NCBI GenBank assembly: GCA_043764015.1
Contig: JAYUKY010000013.1
Location: forward strand, 1-20,966
DNA length: 20,966 nucleotides
Reading direction: 5' to 3'
Origin: JANYGM01 sp043764015
GTDB taxonomy: Bacteria > Bacteroidota > Bacteroidia > Cytophagales > Thermonemataceae
Positions 13,226 through 20,898 of the stretch are shown here, in pieces. The notes beneath the pieces are model-generated. The model saw only the letters and a program-made list of their open reading frames with translations, did not search any database and was not told the DNA's origin. Positions within the stretch are counted from its first letter, which is position 1. The number at the start of each line of letters is the position of its first letter. Both the position numbers and the translations under genes were made by a program.

Positions 13226-14518
13226 TTATCCATTTAGCAAGCTATAAATCAGCAAGTAAGTAGCTGCGCCAGCAAGATAGCCTACAAGCGTAATAAGTGA
13301 GATTTTCTTTAAAAACCAACCAGATTCTACTTTTTCCATTCCCATTACGGCAACCCCAGCCGCAGAGCCAATAATAAAAATACTTCCACCTGTTCCTGCG
13401 CAATATGCCAAAAATTCCCACATTTTGCTATCAATTGGGTGTGCTGCAAGTGGGTACATTCCTTGCATAGCTTTTACGAGTGAAGCATTATCAATAATAG
13501 CAGAAATAAGCCCTACACTTACAACCACAATATCCAAATCAGACACTTTTGAGTTGATAAAACCTGCAAAACTTTCCAAAATTCCTGTTGCTTCTAGGCA
13601 CGCAATAGAAAGCAAAATTCCCATAAAAAAAAGCACACTTACAGTATCAACTTTCGTAAGTGCATGAGCAACAGACAACATACGGCGGTCTTCATCACGC
13701 TTATTGTAGTGAAGTCTTTCAGAAACTGCCCAAATAATCCCAAGCCCAAGCATTGCACCTACATAAGGTTGGTAACCTGTCAAAGTCTTAAAAATAGGAA
13801 TAAAAACAAGTGTTCCTACACCCATACAAAACATTAAAAGCCCTTCAAAACTACTGCTAGAGCTTTCTTCTTCTTGCAAAAGCATTTTTTTCTTAGGCAA
13901 ATCTCCTTTCATTTGAAAAGAAAAATAAATGGTAGGAATAAGTACAGATACCAAACTAGGTAAAAATGTGGTTAGCATTAGTGTAAGCGTGCTTACTTGT
14001 CCTTTTGTCCATAATAAAGTAGTACTTACATCACCTATTGGCGACCACGCACCGCCCGCATTTGCCGCAATAATCACGACACAGGCATAAATAAGGCGTT
14101 TTTCACGGTCAGAAACGAGTTTGCGTAACAAAGAAACCATTACAATAGCGGTAGTAAGGTTATCTAACACCGCAGACATAAAAAAAGTAATAAAAACTAT
14201 CACCCAAAGCAAATTTTGCGCTTTTTGTGTGGTGATACGTTTTGTAATTACGTTAAAACCTTCGTGAGCATCTACCAGTTCCACAATGGTCATAGCAGCA
14301 ATAAGAAAAAACAAAATCTCTGCAATTTCCGTAAAATGATGCGCCATTTGCTCTTTTATGTGGTTTGCTTCTGCTACATCTTTGGCATAGATAATATAAA
14401 CAGTCCAACAAAACATACCCAAAAGGAGTGCAGTGGCGGTTTTGTTGATTTTAATGACGTTTTCAAAGGCAACAGCTGCATAACCAATGAGAAAAATAGC
14501 AATAATTATAGTAGTCAT
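13226..14518 (-). CDS. nhaD: NhaD-type Na+/H+ antiporter
   Basis: The 430-residue inner-membrane protein is hydrophobic throughout, with about twelve predicted transmembrane segments. Family signatures are SAVLDNLTTAIVM (115-127, with the conserved D119-N120) and NAGGAWSPIGDVSTTLLW (153-170). A second, pseudo-symmetric half has SAIIDNASLV, followed further on by 'GTGGSIFIIGSAAGV'. NhaD of the ion transporter superfamily exchanges internal Na+ (or Li+) for external protons, mostly at alkaline pH, and is common in marine bacteria and in plastids. A central charged loop (KGDLPKKKMLLQEEESSSSS, near 205-224) separates the halves. It has its own upstream promoter-like box and a terminator shared with the opposite operon, so it is probably transcribed alone. 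Confidence 0.93.
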   Translation of the reverse strand: MTTIIIAIFLIGYAAVAFENVIKINKTATALLLGMFCWTVYIIYAKDVAEANHIKEQMAHHFTEIAEILFFLIAAMTIVELVDAHEGFNVITKRITTQKAQNLLWVIVFITFFMSAVLDNLTTAIVMVSLLRKLVSDREKRLIYACVVIIAANAGGAWSPIGDVSTTLLWTKGQVSTLTLMLTTFLPSLVSVLIPTIYFSFQMKGDLPKKKMLLQEEESSSSSFEGLLMFCMGVGTLVFIPIFKTLTGYQPYVGAMLGLGIIWAVSERLHYNKRDEDRRMLSVAHALTKVDTVSVLFFMGILLSIACLEATGILESFAGFINSKVSDLDIVVVSVGLISAIIDNASLVKAMQGMYPLAAHPIDSKMWEFLAYCAGTGGSIFIIGSAAGVAVMGMEKVESGWFLKKISLITLVGYLAGAATYLLIYSLLNG

Positions 14519-14581
14519 TTTGAATGAGTTTCAGGGAAAAGTATAGGTTTATTTTTCATTTATGTTGTTATATTTTGGCTA

Positions 14582-14589
14582 CAAATGTA
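14582..14589 (-). promoter_or_regulatory. -7 promoter element of nhaD
   Basis: The minus strand reads TACATTTG, matching TAnnTTTG, 63 bases before the nhaD start. The -33 region lacks a clear TTTG. Confidence 0.45.
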
Positions 14590-14647
14590 AGATTTTTTTG
14601 TGAGAATAGTTCAGTTTTGAGTAAGTAAACTTACATAAAGCACATTT

Positions 14648-15070
14648 TTAGTCAATAATTACCTCTAAATTTTTATAAATAAAAGCAAATGTTGTTTCTT
14701 CTTGTTGAATATCTATTTGTAAGTTTTTAAGTTCCGCACCGCTATATCCAAGCCCTTTTGTCTTCAAAATATTAGCTATTTTATTATTTTGAGTACGAAT
14801 TCCTACTAGCATTTTTGCACATAAGCCCTGTCCTTGTATCTGAACACTAAGAAATTTTTTATTATTTATTTCTTGGTATTTATCCAAAAAGTAGGTCAAT
14901 TGAGTGTTATTGATGTTTTTTAGTTGTTTGGCTAATTCATTTTTATATTCTTTCTCTTGTGGAGAATATTTCTCAAAAATGGGATTTTTATTAGTACATT
15001 CAGGTTTATTGCAGGAAAGCAAAAATATTCCAAAAAACAAGCAAAAAGATATTTTATAGCTATTTTTCAT
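14648..15070 (-). CDS. Putative lipoprotein, unknown function
   Basis: The 140-residue product begins with a lipoprotein signal peptide (MKNSYKISFCLFFGIFLLSC, anchor cysteine C20). A charged helical stretch follows (about 30-70, 'SPQEKEYKNELAKQLKNINN'), then a small alpha/beta part ending in 'TTFAFIYKNLEVIID'. It starts 10 bases after the end of the cytochrome b5-like gene on the same strand, so the two probably form an operon and may act together at the envelope. I do not recognise a family. Confidence 0.7.
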   Translation of the reverse strand: MKNSYKISFCLFFGIFLLSCNKPECTNKNPIFEKYSPQEKEYKNELAKQLKNINNTQLTYFLDKYQEINNKKFLSVQIQGQGLCAKMLVGIRTQNNKIANILKTKGLGYSGAELKNLQIDIQQEETTFAFIYKNLEVIID

Positions 15071-15080
15071 TTTAATTAGA

Positions 15081-15338
15081 TTAAAAAGTTACTTGAATTA
15101 GTTTTCCAACAGCTACAAATTTATCAAAAACATTGTCGTTGTGTGGTGCTGTAAGCATTTCTGCCGTCAGGTCTTGCCCTGCCCAATGCTCATAATGTTT
15201 GCCATTTTTCCAAAGACGTGAGGCAGAAACATCATAAATAATGCCCTCAAAAGCGCACCAAATCTCTGGGCGGTCTTGCCCATTGCGTAGGGCAAGTTGT
15301 GAGCGTGTGTAAGAAGGTAAATCTTGTAAATTATTCAT
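15081..15338 (-). CDS. Cytochrome b5-like heme/steroid-binding domain protein
   Basis: The 85-residue single-domain protein matches the short bacterial cytochrome b5-like family: 'YTRSQLALRNG' (first helix), 'IWCAFEGIIYDVSAS' (the strand pair typical of the fold), 'LWKNGKHYEHWAGQDLT' and 'APHNDNVFDKF'. Candidate heme ligands or pocket residues are H48, H51 and H66. The classical HPGG loop is absent, as in the MAPR-like relatives, so heme binding is likely but not assured. No signal peptide or anchor is present, so it is probably cytosolic. It leads a two-gene operon with the lipoprotein downstream. Confidence 0.8.
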   Translation of the reverse strand: MNNLQDLPSYTRSQLALRNGQDRPEIWCAFEGIIYDVSASRLWKNGKHYEHWAGQDLTAEMLTAPHNDNVFDKFVAVGKLIQVTF

Positions 15339-15368
15339 TTAAGATTTTTTACTAAAATAAGGATTTCC

Positions 15369-15399
15369 TTTGAATTATTGTGGCAATTTACTATATTTG
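15369..15399 (+). promoter_or_regulatory. Promoter of the toxin-antitoxin operon
   Basis: TTTG at 15369-15372 is followed after 19 bases by TATATTTG at 15392-15399, a complete Bacteroidota-type promoter. The antitoxin start is 46 bases downstream. The intergenic region is shared with the divergent cytochrome b5-like gene. Confidence 0.65.
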
Positions 15400-15445
15400 T
15401 TTTAATTATTCGTATAATAATCAATCATCATTTAAAATTTAAAAA

Positions 15446-15655
15446 ATGAAAGTATTAGTTGATATTCCTAATGATGAGGCGGTTTTTGGAATACAAGTCT
15501 TAAAAAGCCTTTCTTTTGTCAAAAAAGTTAAACCAATTTCTACTGCTAGTATTGATTTATGGAAAGATTTAGAAGAAGCATCAGCAGAAGTTCGGTTGCA
15601 TAAACAAGGAAAAATAACACTCAAAACTGCGCAAGAACTTCTAAATGAGCTATAA
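15446..15655 (+). CDS. Antitoxin of a RelE/ParE-type pair
   Basis: The 69-residue protein has a short beta strand N-terminus (MKVLVDIPNDEAVFGIQVLK), a middle 'SLSFVKKVKPIS' segment, and a C-terminal acidic or amphipathic helix (DLWKDLEEASAEVRLHKQGK) ending KTAQELLNEL. This layout is typical of small Bacteroidota antitoxins encoded just before RelE-like toxins. The disordered or helical C-terminus would wrap the toxin. The toxin gene overlaps its last 11 bases, implying translational coupling. It may bind the promoter for autoregulation, but no operator repeat was recognised. Confidence 0.8.
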   Translation: MKVLVDIPNDEAVFGIQVLKSLSFVKKVKPISTASIDLWKDLEEASAEVRLHKQGKITLKTAQELLNEL

Positions 15656-15980
15656 CATTGTCATTACGCACCGTTTTGAGAAAGAACTTAAACGGCTCTC
15701 TAAAAAGTTTCATTCAGTTAAAAATGAATTTGCAGACCTTATTTCAGAGATAATAGAAAATCCTGAAACAGGAACTTTTTTAGGTAATAATTGCTATAAA
15801 ATCCGTTTGGCTATTGGTAGCAAAGGAAAAGGCAAAAGTGGTGGCGCAAGAGTGATAACTTATTTATATGTTGCAACTGAAATGGTTTACTTGCTCACTA
15901 TTTATGACAAAAGTGAAAAAGCAGATTTGAAATCTAATGAACTCAAAGAAATGGTTGATGGTTTAGAATTAGATATTTAA
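15645..15980 (+). CDS. RelE/ParE-superfamily toxin
   Basis: The 111-residue protein shows the superfamily pattern: an N-terminal strand 'YNIVITHRFEKELKRLSKKF' with a basic helix, a second helix 'EFADLISEIIENP', then 'CYKIRLAIGSKGKGKSGGARVITYLY' and the closing strands 'EMVYLLTIYDKSEKADL'. The GKGKSGGARV loop (about 61-70) and the IYDKSEKxDL end are common in HigB/RelE-like mRNA interferases. Length is as expected. Whether it cuts mRNA on ribosomes or poisons gyrase like ParE cannot be told from sequence. The gene begins inside the antitoxin gene (11-base overlap) and ends just before a strong terminator. Confidence 0.85.
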   Translation: MSYNIVITHRFEKELKRLSKKFHSVKNEFADLISEIIENPETGTFLGNNCYKIRLAIGSKGKGKSGGARVITYLYVATEMVYLLTIYDKSEKADLKSNELKEMVDGLELDI

Positions 15981-15981
15981 G

Positions 15982-16013
15982 TTTTGAAGTCAGAAAAACT
16001 TCTGACTTCAAAA
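15982..16013. terminator. Bidirectional terminator between the toxin gene and the pseudouridine synthase gene
   Basis: TTTTGAAGTCAGAA (15982-15995) pairs perfectly with TTCTGACTTCAAAA (16000-16013) across an AAAC loop. The flanking tract is A-rich on the plus strand, which gives a T-run on the minus strand, so it fits best as terminator of the minus-strand gene ending at 16017. Confidence 0.75.
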
Positions 16014-16016
16014 AAA

Positions 16017-16754
16017 TTATCCTTCAAAGCGTATATCCAATTTATCTTCTTTTATTTCTTCATCATCTAACATCAAAAACTCCTCCCAAAAAGGGTCAAC
16101 AGGCAAACTTCCAATACATACCACAGGCGTATTTTTGGTAGGATGCTCAAAATAAAGCCTTCTAGCGTGCAAATTGATACATTTATCAAGATTAGCCTGC
16201 GAGTAGCCATATTTCAAATCTCCACGAATAGGACAACCCATTTTTGATAGTTGCGCCCTAATTTGATGAGAACGTCCAGTAATAGGCGTAACTTCTAGCA
16301 AATAAAACCTGTTAAGTTCTCCCAAAACACGGTAAGAAAGTTCAGCACGTTGTGCACCTTCCAAAGGCTCATCATAGGCTGTTACAGTATTTCGTTTTTC
16401 ATCTTTTACAAGATAATGGACTAATTTTCCTTTCTTTTCTGGCGGTTTTTGGCGCACAACTGCCCAATAAACTTTCTGAACTTTTCTATCCTTAAAAAGT
16501 TTATTCATACGTTCTAATGCCTTAGAAGTACGAGCAAAAGCTACAATACCACTTACTGGGCGGTCTAGGCGGTGGATTGTACCTAAAAAAACATCACCAG
16601 GTTTGTCGTATTTTTTCTTGATATATTCTTTTACATAGTCAGAAAGCGTTTTATCACGAGTTGCATCTTCGTGAACTAAAATTCCTGCTTTTTTATTGAC
16701 TATAATCAGGTGATTATCTTCATATATTACCTGAAAGTTTGGATTTGTTTGCAT
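16017..16754 (-). CDS. RluA-family RNA pseudouridine synthase
   Basis: The 245-residue enzyme isomerises uridine to pseudouridine in structured RNA. Motif II HRLDRPVSG is at 61-69 with catalytic D64. The N-terminal 'VIYEDNHLIIVNKKAGILVH' strand set and the 'ITGRSHQIRAQLSKMGCPIRGD' segment are the other conserved RluA elements. There is no N-terminal S4 domain, as in the shorter RluA and RluC/TruC-like members. The target base (23S, 16S or tRNA) cannot be assigned. An acidic tail (LMLDDEEIKEDK) ends the protein. The ATG at 16754 matches the usual family start. A terminator follows directly. Confidence 0.9.
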   Translation of the reverse strand: MQTNPNFQVIYEDNHLIIVNKKAGILVHEDATRDKTLSDYVKEYIKKKYDKPGDVFLGTIHRLDRPVSGIVAFARTSKALERMNKLFKDRKVQKVYWAVVRQKPPEKKGKLVHYLVKDEKRNTVTAYDEPLEGAQRAELSYRVLGELNRFYLLEVTPITGRSHQIRAQLSKMGCPIRGDLKYGYSQANLDKCINLHARRLYFEHPTKNTPVVCIGSLPVDPFWEEFLMLDDEEIKEDKLDIRFEG

Positions 16755-16850
16755 TTTATTTTGTTATATAATTTATTTTTAATATTTTGTCCATTTTTGT
16801 ATTTAAAGTTAAAAAATGACAAACAATGTATTTACATCAGACATCACACC

Positions 16851-17648
16851 TCACACCTCAAGAAATGCTGTTACTATTTTGATAAATTCTTGTGGTTTTT
16901 CTGCGTGTAGCCAATGTCCAGCCTCTGGAATGGTTTTTAGTTCATAATTAGGAAAAAAAGTTTTGATAAGTGGCAAATCCTCATCTTGTATATAATTTGA
17001 TTTTCCACCTCTAATAAATAGTGTAGGATTATCAAAAGACTGTTTTTTCTCTAAAATATTCATTATTCCTTGTATTTTTTCATTGATAACAGGAATATTG
17101 ATGCGCCACGCAAATTTGCCGTTTTCATCTCTGTAAAGACTTTTTAATAGAAAATTTCTTGTATCATTTTCAGGAACAAACTTTGCTAACTGCTGCTCTG
17201 CGGCTTGCCTAGATGCCAAATTAGCAACATCAATGGTTAAAAGTCCTTCCAAAATAGCCTTATGATGTAAGGGATAAGTACGAGGTGCAATATCCGCCAC
17301 AATAAGTTTTTCTATATTAAAAATATTTTCGTTTTGTGCATTTTTTGGTTGATTGCAGGCAAAATTCATTACTGTTTTTCCACCCATAGAATGCCCTAAT
17401 AAAATAACATTTGTCAAGTTTTTTTCTGTCAAAAATTCTTGTAAATCATTGCTCATTGCGTTGTAGTCCCAATCTGTACTATGTGGGGATTTTCCGTGAT
17501 TGCGTTGGTCTATCAAAAAAACTTGTCTTTTTTCTGCTAAAACTCTCCCTACTGATATCCAGTTGTCAGATGCGCCAAAAAGTCCGTGTAATATGACCAT
17601 TGGGGTTTCTAACGAGATTTCTCCTAGTTTTTGGTGATATAATTTCAT
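16851..17648 (-). CDS. YbfF-like alpha/beta hydrolase (esterase)
   Basis: The 265-residue cytosolic hydrolase has the oxyanion segment HGLFGASDNW at 21-30, the 'LIDQRNHGKSPHS' loop typical of YbfF, and the nucleophile elbow GHSMGG with S87. D119 (VADIAP) is a likely acid and H245 (AGHWLH) the catalytic base. YbfF of E. coli is an acyl-CoA and short-chain esterase. The physiological substrate here is unknown. Length and motif spacing are normal. It is transcribed towards the pseudouridine synthase gene with a 96-base gap and probably from its own signal, because a terminator lies upstream at 17694-17724. Confidence 0.9.
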   Translation of the reverse strand: MKLYHQKLGEISLETPMVILHGLFGASDNWISVGRVLAEKRQVFLIDQRNHGKSPHSTDWDYNAMSNDLQEFLTEKNLTNVILLGHSMGGKTVMNFACNQPKNAQNENIFNIEKLIVADIAPRTYPLHHKAILEGLLTIDVANLASRQAAEQQLAKFVPENDTRNFLLKSLYRDENGKFAWRINIPVINEKIQGIMNILEKKQSFDNPTLFIRGGKSNYIQDEDLPLIKTFFPNYELKTIPEAGHWLHAEKPQEFIKIVTAFLEV

Positions 17649-17693
17649 TAAATTGTAAATTGTGAGTTAATACAATGCACTAGATAACAAAAA

Positions 17694-17724
17694 ACGTCCT
17701 TTGCATTTGTGGTGCAAAGAACGT
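17694..17724 (-). terminator. Terminator of the TerB-like gene
   Basis: ACGTCCTTTGCA (17694-17705) pairs with TGCAAAGAACGT (17713-17724) with one mismatch across 7 bases. Read on the minus strand the stem ends in a T-run (ACGTTTTTTGT), which fits termination of the gene ending at 17770. Confidence 0.75.
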
Positions 17725-17769
17725 CATTTTTAGTTAAATATTGGTTATATATTTCTAAATTATACAAAA

Positions 17770-18234
17770 TTATTGATAAAGTTCCGTAAAAACATTCTCA
17801 CGAGGTGCGCCTATTTGTATGGTATGAGAAAGCTTTTCTATTAAAATATTGGCTTTTTGCTTAGCAAAACCTAGTTTTTCAGCGAAAGATTGGCAAGTTT
17901 TTATTTCTTCTGGGTGAATTTTACCATCAGCCAGCATCATTTCTACAAACTCACAAACCTGCTCAAAACGCTTGTATTGGTTGGTCTGAATGTCAGCATC
18001 AACAAAGGCATTTTCTCGTAAAAAAGCAAGTTTATTGGTCAATGCCTCCACAGAAGGAATATCTACGCCATATTTTTCACTCATCAAAACTAAAAATTGA
18101 TATTCTGACATATCCAAATGCCCATCTGCAAGTGCCACCATAAAAAGATATTCTATGTGGTTGCGTTTGTAGTCTTCTTTTCTAAAAAGTTTTTTAATAC
18201 TTTTTAATAATATATTAGTTAAAAAATGTAACAT
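17770..18234 (-). CDS. TerB-like protein
   Basis: The 154-residue helical protein has two copies of the acidic loop signature of the TerB (tellurite-resistance-associated) fold: ADGHLDMSE at 36-44 and ADGKIHPEE at 102-110. They lie about 66 residues apart, each following a hydrophobic helix (EYLFMVAL, EFVEMML). The acidic loops are candidate metal-binding sites. The short basic N-terminus (KSIKKLFRKEDYKR) could interact with membrane or nucleic acid. No other ter genes are nearby, so a role in tellurite resistance should not be inferred. Stand-alone TerB-like proteins are common in Bacteroidota, with unknown function. Confidence 0.75.
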   Translation of the reverse strand: MLHFLTNILLKSIKKLFRKEDYKRNHIEYLFMVALADGHLDMSEYQFLVLMSEKYGVDIPSVEALTNKLAFLRENAFVDADIQTNQYKRFEQVCEFVEMMLADGKIHPEEIKTCQSFAEKLGFAKQKANILIEKLSHTIQIGAPRENVFTELYQ

Positions 18235-18416
18235 AGAATTTTATCATTGAAAATAGTTTAATAGTTTATTTTTAAATATGAGTTTAATGTAAGATTTTCC
18301 TACAATAATAATAAGAAAAAATATCATTTCCAAATATTTTGGTGCATTTATTTTCAAAAGTGATGTAAGATTTGCTTTTACGAAAAATTAAACAAAAAAG
18401 TTGCGGTTTTGGGGTA

Positions 18417-18965
18417 TTATTTTGTTCTTATTGTTTTGTGTTGTTTTTTTGGAATTCTGTCTTCTTTTACAGAACTAGCATCTACATCACCCATTACAAC
18501 CATATACTCACCATCTACTAAATGACTTTCACTTTCTTCTATTTTTCTCAAACTATCATTTTTTTCTATCTTATCACAAGCTATTTTTGTGGCTGATTTA
18601 TCTATTTGAGCAGATTTTTCATCATTATTTTGAGTGCTTACTACTTCAATATTTGGCGTTTCCTTAGGGGTTGTGTCGCAAGAAGAAAGTAAAAGCGCAC
18701 CCGCCAAGATTTGATACAAAAAAGGATTTTTTTGTTCGTTTGTTTGTGTCAAAGCTCTGTTTAGTTGTGTTTTGTTGAAATGCCCACAAACTTTTCCTTT
18801 GCTATTTTCTATCAATTTAATCACTTGATTATCTGATAGTTTGCTGAAATCTACAACTGTTTTGGCGCAAACTGCACAATGTTTTCCCTTGTCATTTTGG
18901 GTCATTTCGTTCCAATTTTCTTGACAAGGATTATTTATTTTGATAATATAATTAGGCTTTTTCAT
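18417..18965 (-). CDS. Cys-rich Bacteroidota protein with central hydrophobic segment
   Basis: The 182-residue protein starts with a domain I recognise from many Bacteroidota envelope-associated proteins: 'NPCQENWNEMTQNDKGKHCAVCAKTVVDFSKLSD' with C14, C30 and C33, then 'GKVCGHFNKTQLNR' with C60. The four cysteines look like a small zinc site. Residues 81-96 (PFLYQILAGALLLSSC) are hydrophobic and end in a lipobox-like LSSC at an internal position, and the rest (97-182) is polar and charged. A cytosolic zinc domain joined by a membrane segment to an extracytoplasmic tail is possible. Function is unknown. In larger relatives this head precedes a carboxypeptidase-like regulatory domain, which is absent here. 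Confidence 0.7.
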   Translation of the reverse strand: MKKPNYIIKINNPCQENWNEMTQNDKGKHCAVCAKTVVDFSKLSDNQVIKLIENSKGKVCGHFNKTQLNRALTQTNEQKNPFLYQILAGALLLSSCDTTPKETPNIEVVSTQNNDEKSAQIDKSATKIACDKIEKNDSLRKIEESESHLVDGEYMVVMGDVDASSVKEDRIPKKQHKTIRTK

Positions 18966-19002
18966 TTTATTTCTTGATTAAGATAATACAACAAAACACT
19001 AG

Positions 19003-19010
19003 CAAAGATA
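19003..19010 (-). promoter_or_regulatory. -7 promoter element of the Cys-rich protein gene
   Basis: On the minus strand this reads TATCTTTG, an exact TAnnTTTG match, 37 bases before the start codon at 18965. Confidence 0.45.
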
Positions 19011-19093
19011 ATGCAAATAAAAACCAACAGAAATAATCAGTAAAATAATTCACAAAAAAACACAAAAAGTTATCAAATAAATACTATTTTTTG

Positions 19094-19137
19094 TAACTTT
19101 GCAAAAATATCAAATTGATATACAAACTGATATCAAT
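19094..19137 (+). promoter_or_regulatory. pckA promoter -7 box with an inverted repeat in the leader
   Basis: TAACTTTG (19094-19101) matches TAnnTTTG. Shortly after it, ATTGATAT (19114-19121) and ATATCAAT (19130-19137) form a perfect 8-bp inverted repeat with an 8-base spacer. The repeat lies close after the expected transcription start, where a bound repressor would block transcription. An operator for a dimeric regulator of gluconeogenesis is plausible; the regulator is not identifiable. Confidence 0.5.
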
Positions 19138-19174
19138 ATCCATACTTTGTCAAACATAAAAAACTAGAATAGTA

Positions 19175-20779
19175 ATGACTGAAACAGGGAAAAAATCTAC
19201 CAAATCTGGCTTAGAAGCATTAGGAATAAATAAAGTTGCTGAATGTTTTTGGAACTTAACACCAGCGGAACTAACAGAACACGCTTTAGCTGCAAAAGAA
19301 GGCGTTTTGGCGGCAAATGGTGCGCTTATGTGCGACACAGGCAAGTTTACGGGACGTTCTCCAAAAGATAAATTTACAGTAAAAGATGCAAAAACAGAAA
19401 ATTCTGTTTGGTGGGGCGACATTAACATACCTTTCACAACGGAGCAATTTGATAATCTGCACAACAAAATGGTGGCTTTCCTTGCGGATAAGCGTGTATA
19501 CGTACGTGATGCCTACGCAGGCGCAAATCCAGATTACCGCCTCAATTTGCGTGTGGTAAACACAAAAGCGTGGCAAAATCTTTTTTGCTACAATATGTTT
19601 ATTTGCCCAAAAGAAGAAGAAATTAAGGATTTTGACCCAACTTTTACCATTATTTGTGTACCAGAATTTGAGGCAGACCCAGCCACAGATGGCACACGTC
19701 AGGCTAATTTTGCAGCTATCAGTTTCACTAAAAAAATGATTTTGATTGGTGGCACAGGTTATGCAGGGGAGATGAAAAAAGGTATTTTTACAGTTTTGAA
19801 CTATATTTTGCCACACGAAAGAGATACACTTTCTATGCACTGTTCCGCTAATATTGGCAAAAATGGTGATACCGCTATTTTCTTTGGACTTTCTGGAACA
19901 GGAAAAACAACCCTTTCTGCTGACCCAAACAGAGGTTTGATTGGTGATGACGAACACGGTTGGGCAAAAGAAGGCGTTTTCAATTTTGAGGGCGGTTGTT
20001 ATGCTAAAACCATTGATATTAGTCGTGAAAATGAACCTGAAATCTTTGATGCTATCAAATTTGGTTCAATTTTGGAAAATACACGCTTTTTTGAGGGAAC
20101 TCGCACTCCAGATTATAGCAATACAAGCGTTACAGAAAATACTCGTACTGCTTATCCTATTGAATATATTGCAAATGCCGTTGCTCCTTCTGTAGGTGGC
20201 GTGCCTAAAAACATCTTTTTCCTTACGGCTGATGCTTTTGGCGTGATTCCTCCTATTTCTAAACTCAATGCTGGTCAGGCTATGTTTCATTTTATTTCTG
20301 GTTATACAGCAAAAGTTGCAGGAACAGAAATGGGCATTACAGAGCCACAAACTACGTTTTCTGCTTGTTTTGGAGCGGCATTTTTGCCACTTCACCCAAC
20401 GAAATATGCAGAAATTTTAGGTAAAAAAATGAAAGAAAATGAAGTAAATGTTTGGTTGATAAATACAGGCTGGACTGGTGGCTCGTATGGCACAGGCTCA
20501 CGTATGAAGCTAAAATACACTCGTGCAATGCTTACGGCAGCTATGGAAGGTAAACTTGCTGATGTGGTTTATGTAAATCACCCTGTTTTTGGTATTGCTG
20601 TGCCTCAAACTTGCCCAGAAGTGCCTTCAGAAGTGCTAAATCCTCGTGAAACGTGGGCAGACAAAGCCGCTTATGATGCAAAAGCAAATGATTTGGCAGG
20701 TCAATTCCTTAAAAATTTCCAAAAATATAGTGATTTCGCAAATGAGGAGATTTTGAGCGGTGCGCCAAAAGCAATTTAG
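19175..20779 (+). CDS. pckA: ATP-dependent phosphoenolpyruvate carboxykinase
   Basis: The 534-residue cytosolic enzyme converts oxaloacetate and ATP to phosphoenolpyruvate, CO2 and ADP, the committing step of gluconeogenesis from TCA intermediates. The length is that of the ATP-type family. Signature elements are the substrate-site segment TGRSPKDKF (59-67), the PCK P-loop GLSGTGKTTLS (238-248, K244), the kinase-2 acidic motif GDDEHGW (257-263), and the C-terminal 'LINTGWTGGSYGTGSRMKL' stretch with adenine-site residues. All key residues look intact. It is preceded by a promoter and a leader inverted repeat and followed by a terminator, so it appears monocistronic. It complements the fatty-acid oxidation enzyme encoded earlier in a gluconeogenic lifestyle (inference). 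Confidence 0.96.
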   Translation: MTETGKKSTKSGLEALGINKVAECFWNLTPAELTEHALAAKEGVLAANGALMCDTGKFTGRSPKDKFTVKDAKTENSVWWGDINIPFTTEQFDNLHNKMVAFLADKRVYVRDAYAGANPDYRLNLRVVNTKAWQNLFCYNMFICPKEEEIKDFDPTFTIICVPEFEADPATDGTRQANFAAISFTKKMILIGGTGYAGEMKKGIFTVLNYILPHERDTLSMHCSANIGKNGDTAIFFGLSGTGKTTLSADPNRGLIGDDEHGWAKEGVFNFEGGCYAKTIDISRENEPEIFDAIKFGSILENTRFFEGTRTPDYSNTSVTENTRTAYPIEYIANAVAPSVGGVPKNIFFLTADAFGVIPPISKLNAGQAMFHFISGYTAKVAGTEMGITEPQTTFSACFGAAFLPLHPTKYAEILGKKMKENEVNVWLINTGWTGGSYGTGSRMKLKYTRAMLTAAMEGKLADVVYVNHPVFGIAVPQTCPEVPSEVLNPRETWADKAAYDAKANDLAGQFLKNFQKYSDFANEEILSGAPKAI

Positions 20780-20794
20780 AGATTATTGATTTTT

Positions 20795-20852
20795 ATTCAC
20801 CACATAGGCACATAGAAATACATTTTTTGTGTGCTGTGTGGTGAATTTTTTT
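20795..20852 (+). terminator. pckA terminator
   Basis: ATTCACCACA (20795-20804) pairs perfectly with TGTGGTGAAT (20837-20846). The stem extends inwards through TAGGCACA facing TGTGCTG with a bulge, and a run of Ts follows (20846-20852). The left arm overlaps a short repeat-like segment (20800-20823) similar to 884-907. Confidence 0.8.
20800..20823. repeat. Short dispersed-type repeat, copy 2
   Basis: This segment resembles 884-907 (both start CCAC and share CACA and AGAAATACA). Here it forms the left arm and loop of the pckA terminator hairpin, so similarity could partly reflect shared base composition. Confidence 0.3.
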
Positions 20853-20898
20853 AGAACATTTTTTACACTAGTAATAAGTTGTTAATAACTTCCTAGTC

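Noticed and set aside
17765..17772. TAATTTTG on the minus strand as promoter of the hydrolase gene
   Set aside because: A strong terminator lies between it and the hydrolase start, and it overlaps the end of the TerB-like gene.
17770..18234. Tellurite resistance gene cluster
   Set aside because: Only a single TerB-like protein is present with no other ter genes, so resistance cannot be inferred.
19286..19957. Antisense open frame of 223 codons inside pckA
   Set aside because: It is a shadow of the conserved pckA sequence, with unnatural composition (many C, W, F).
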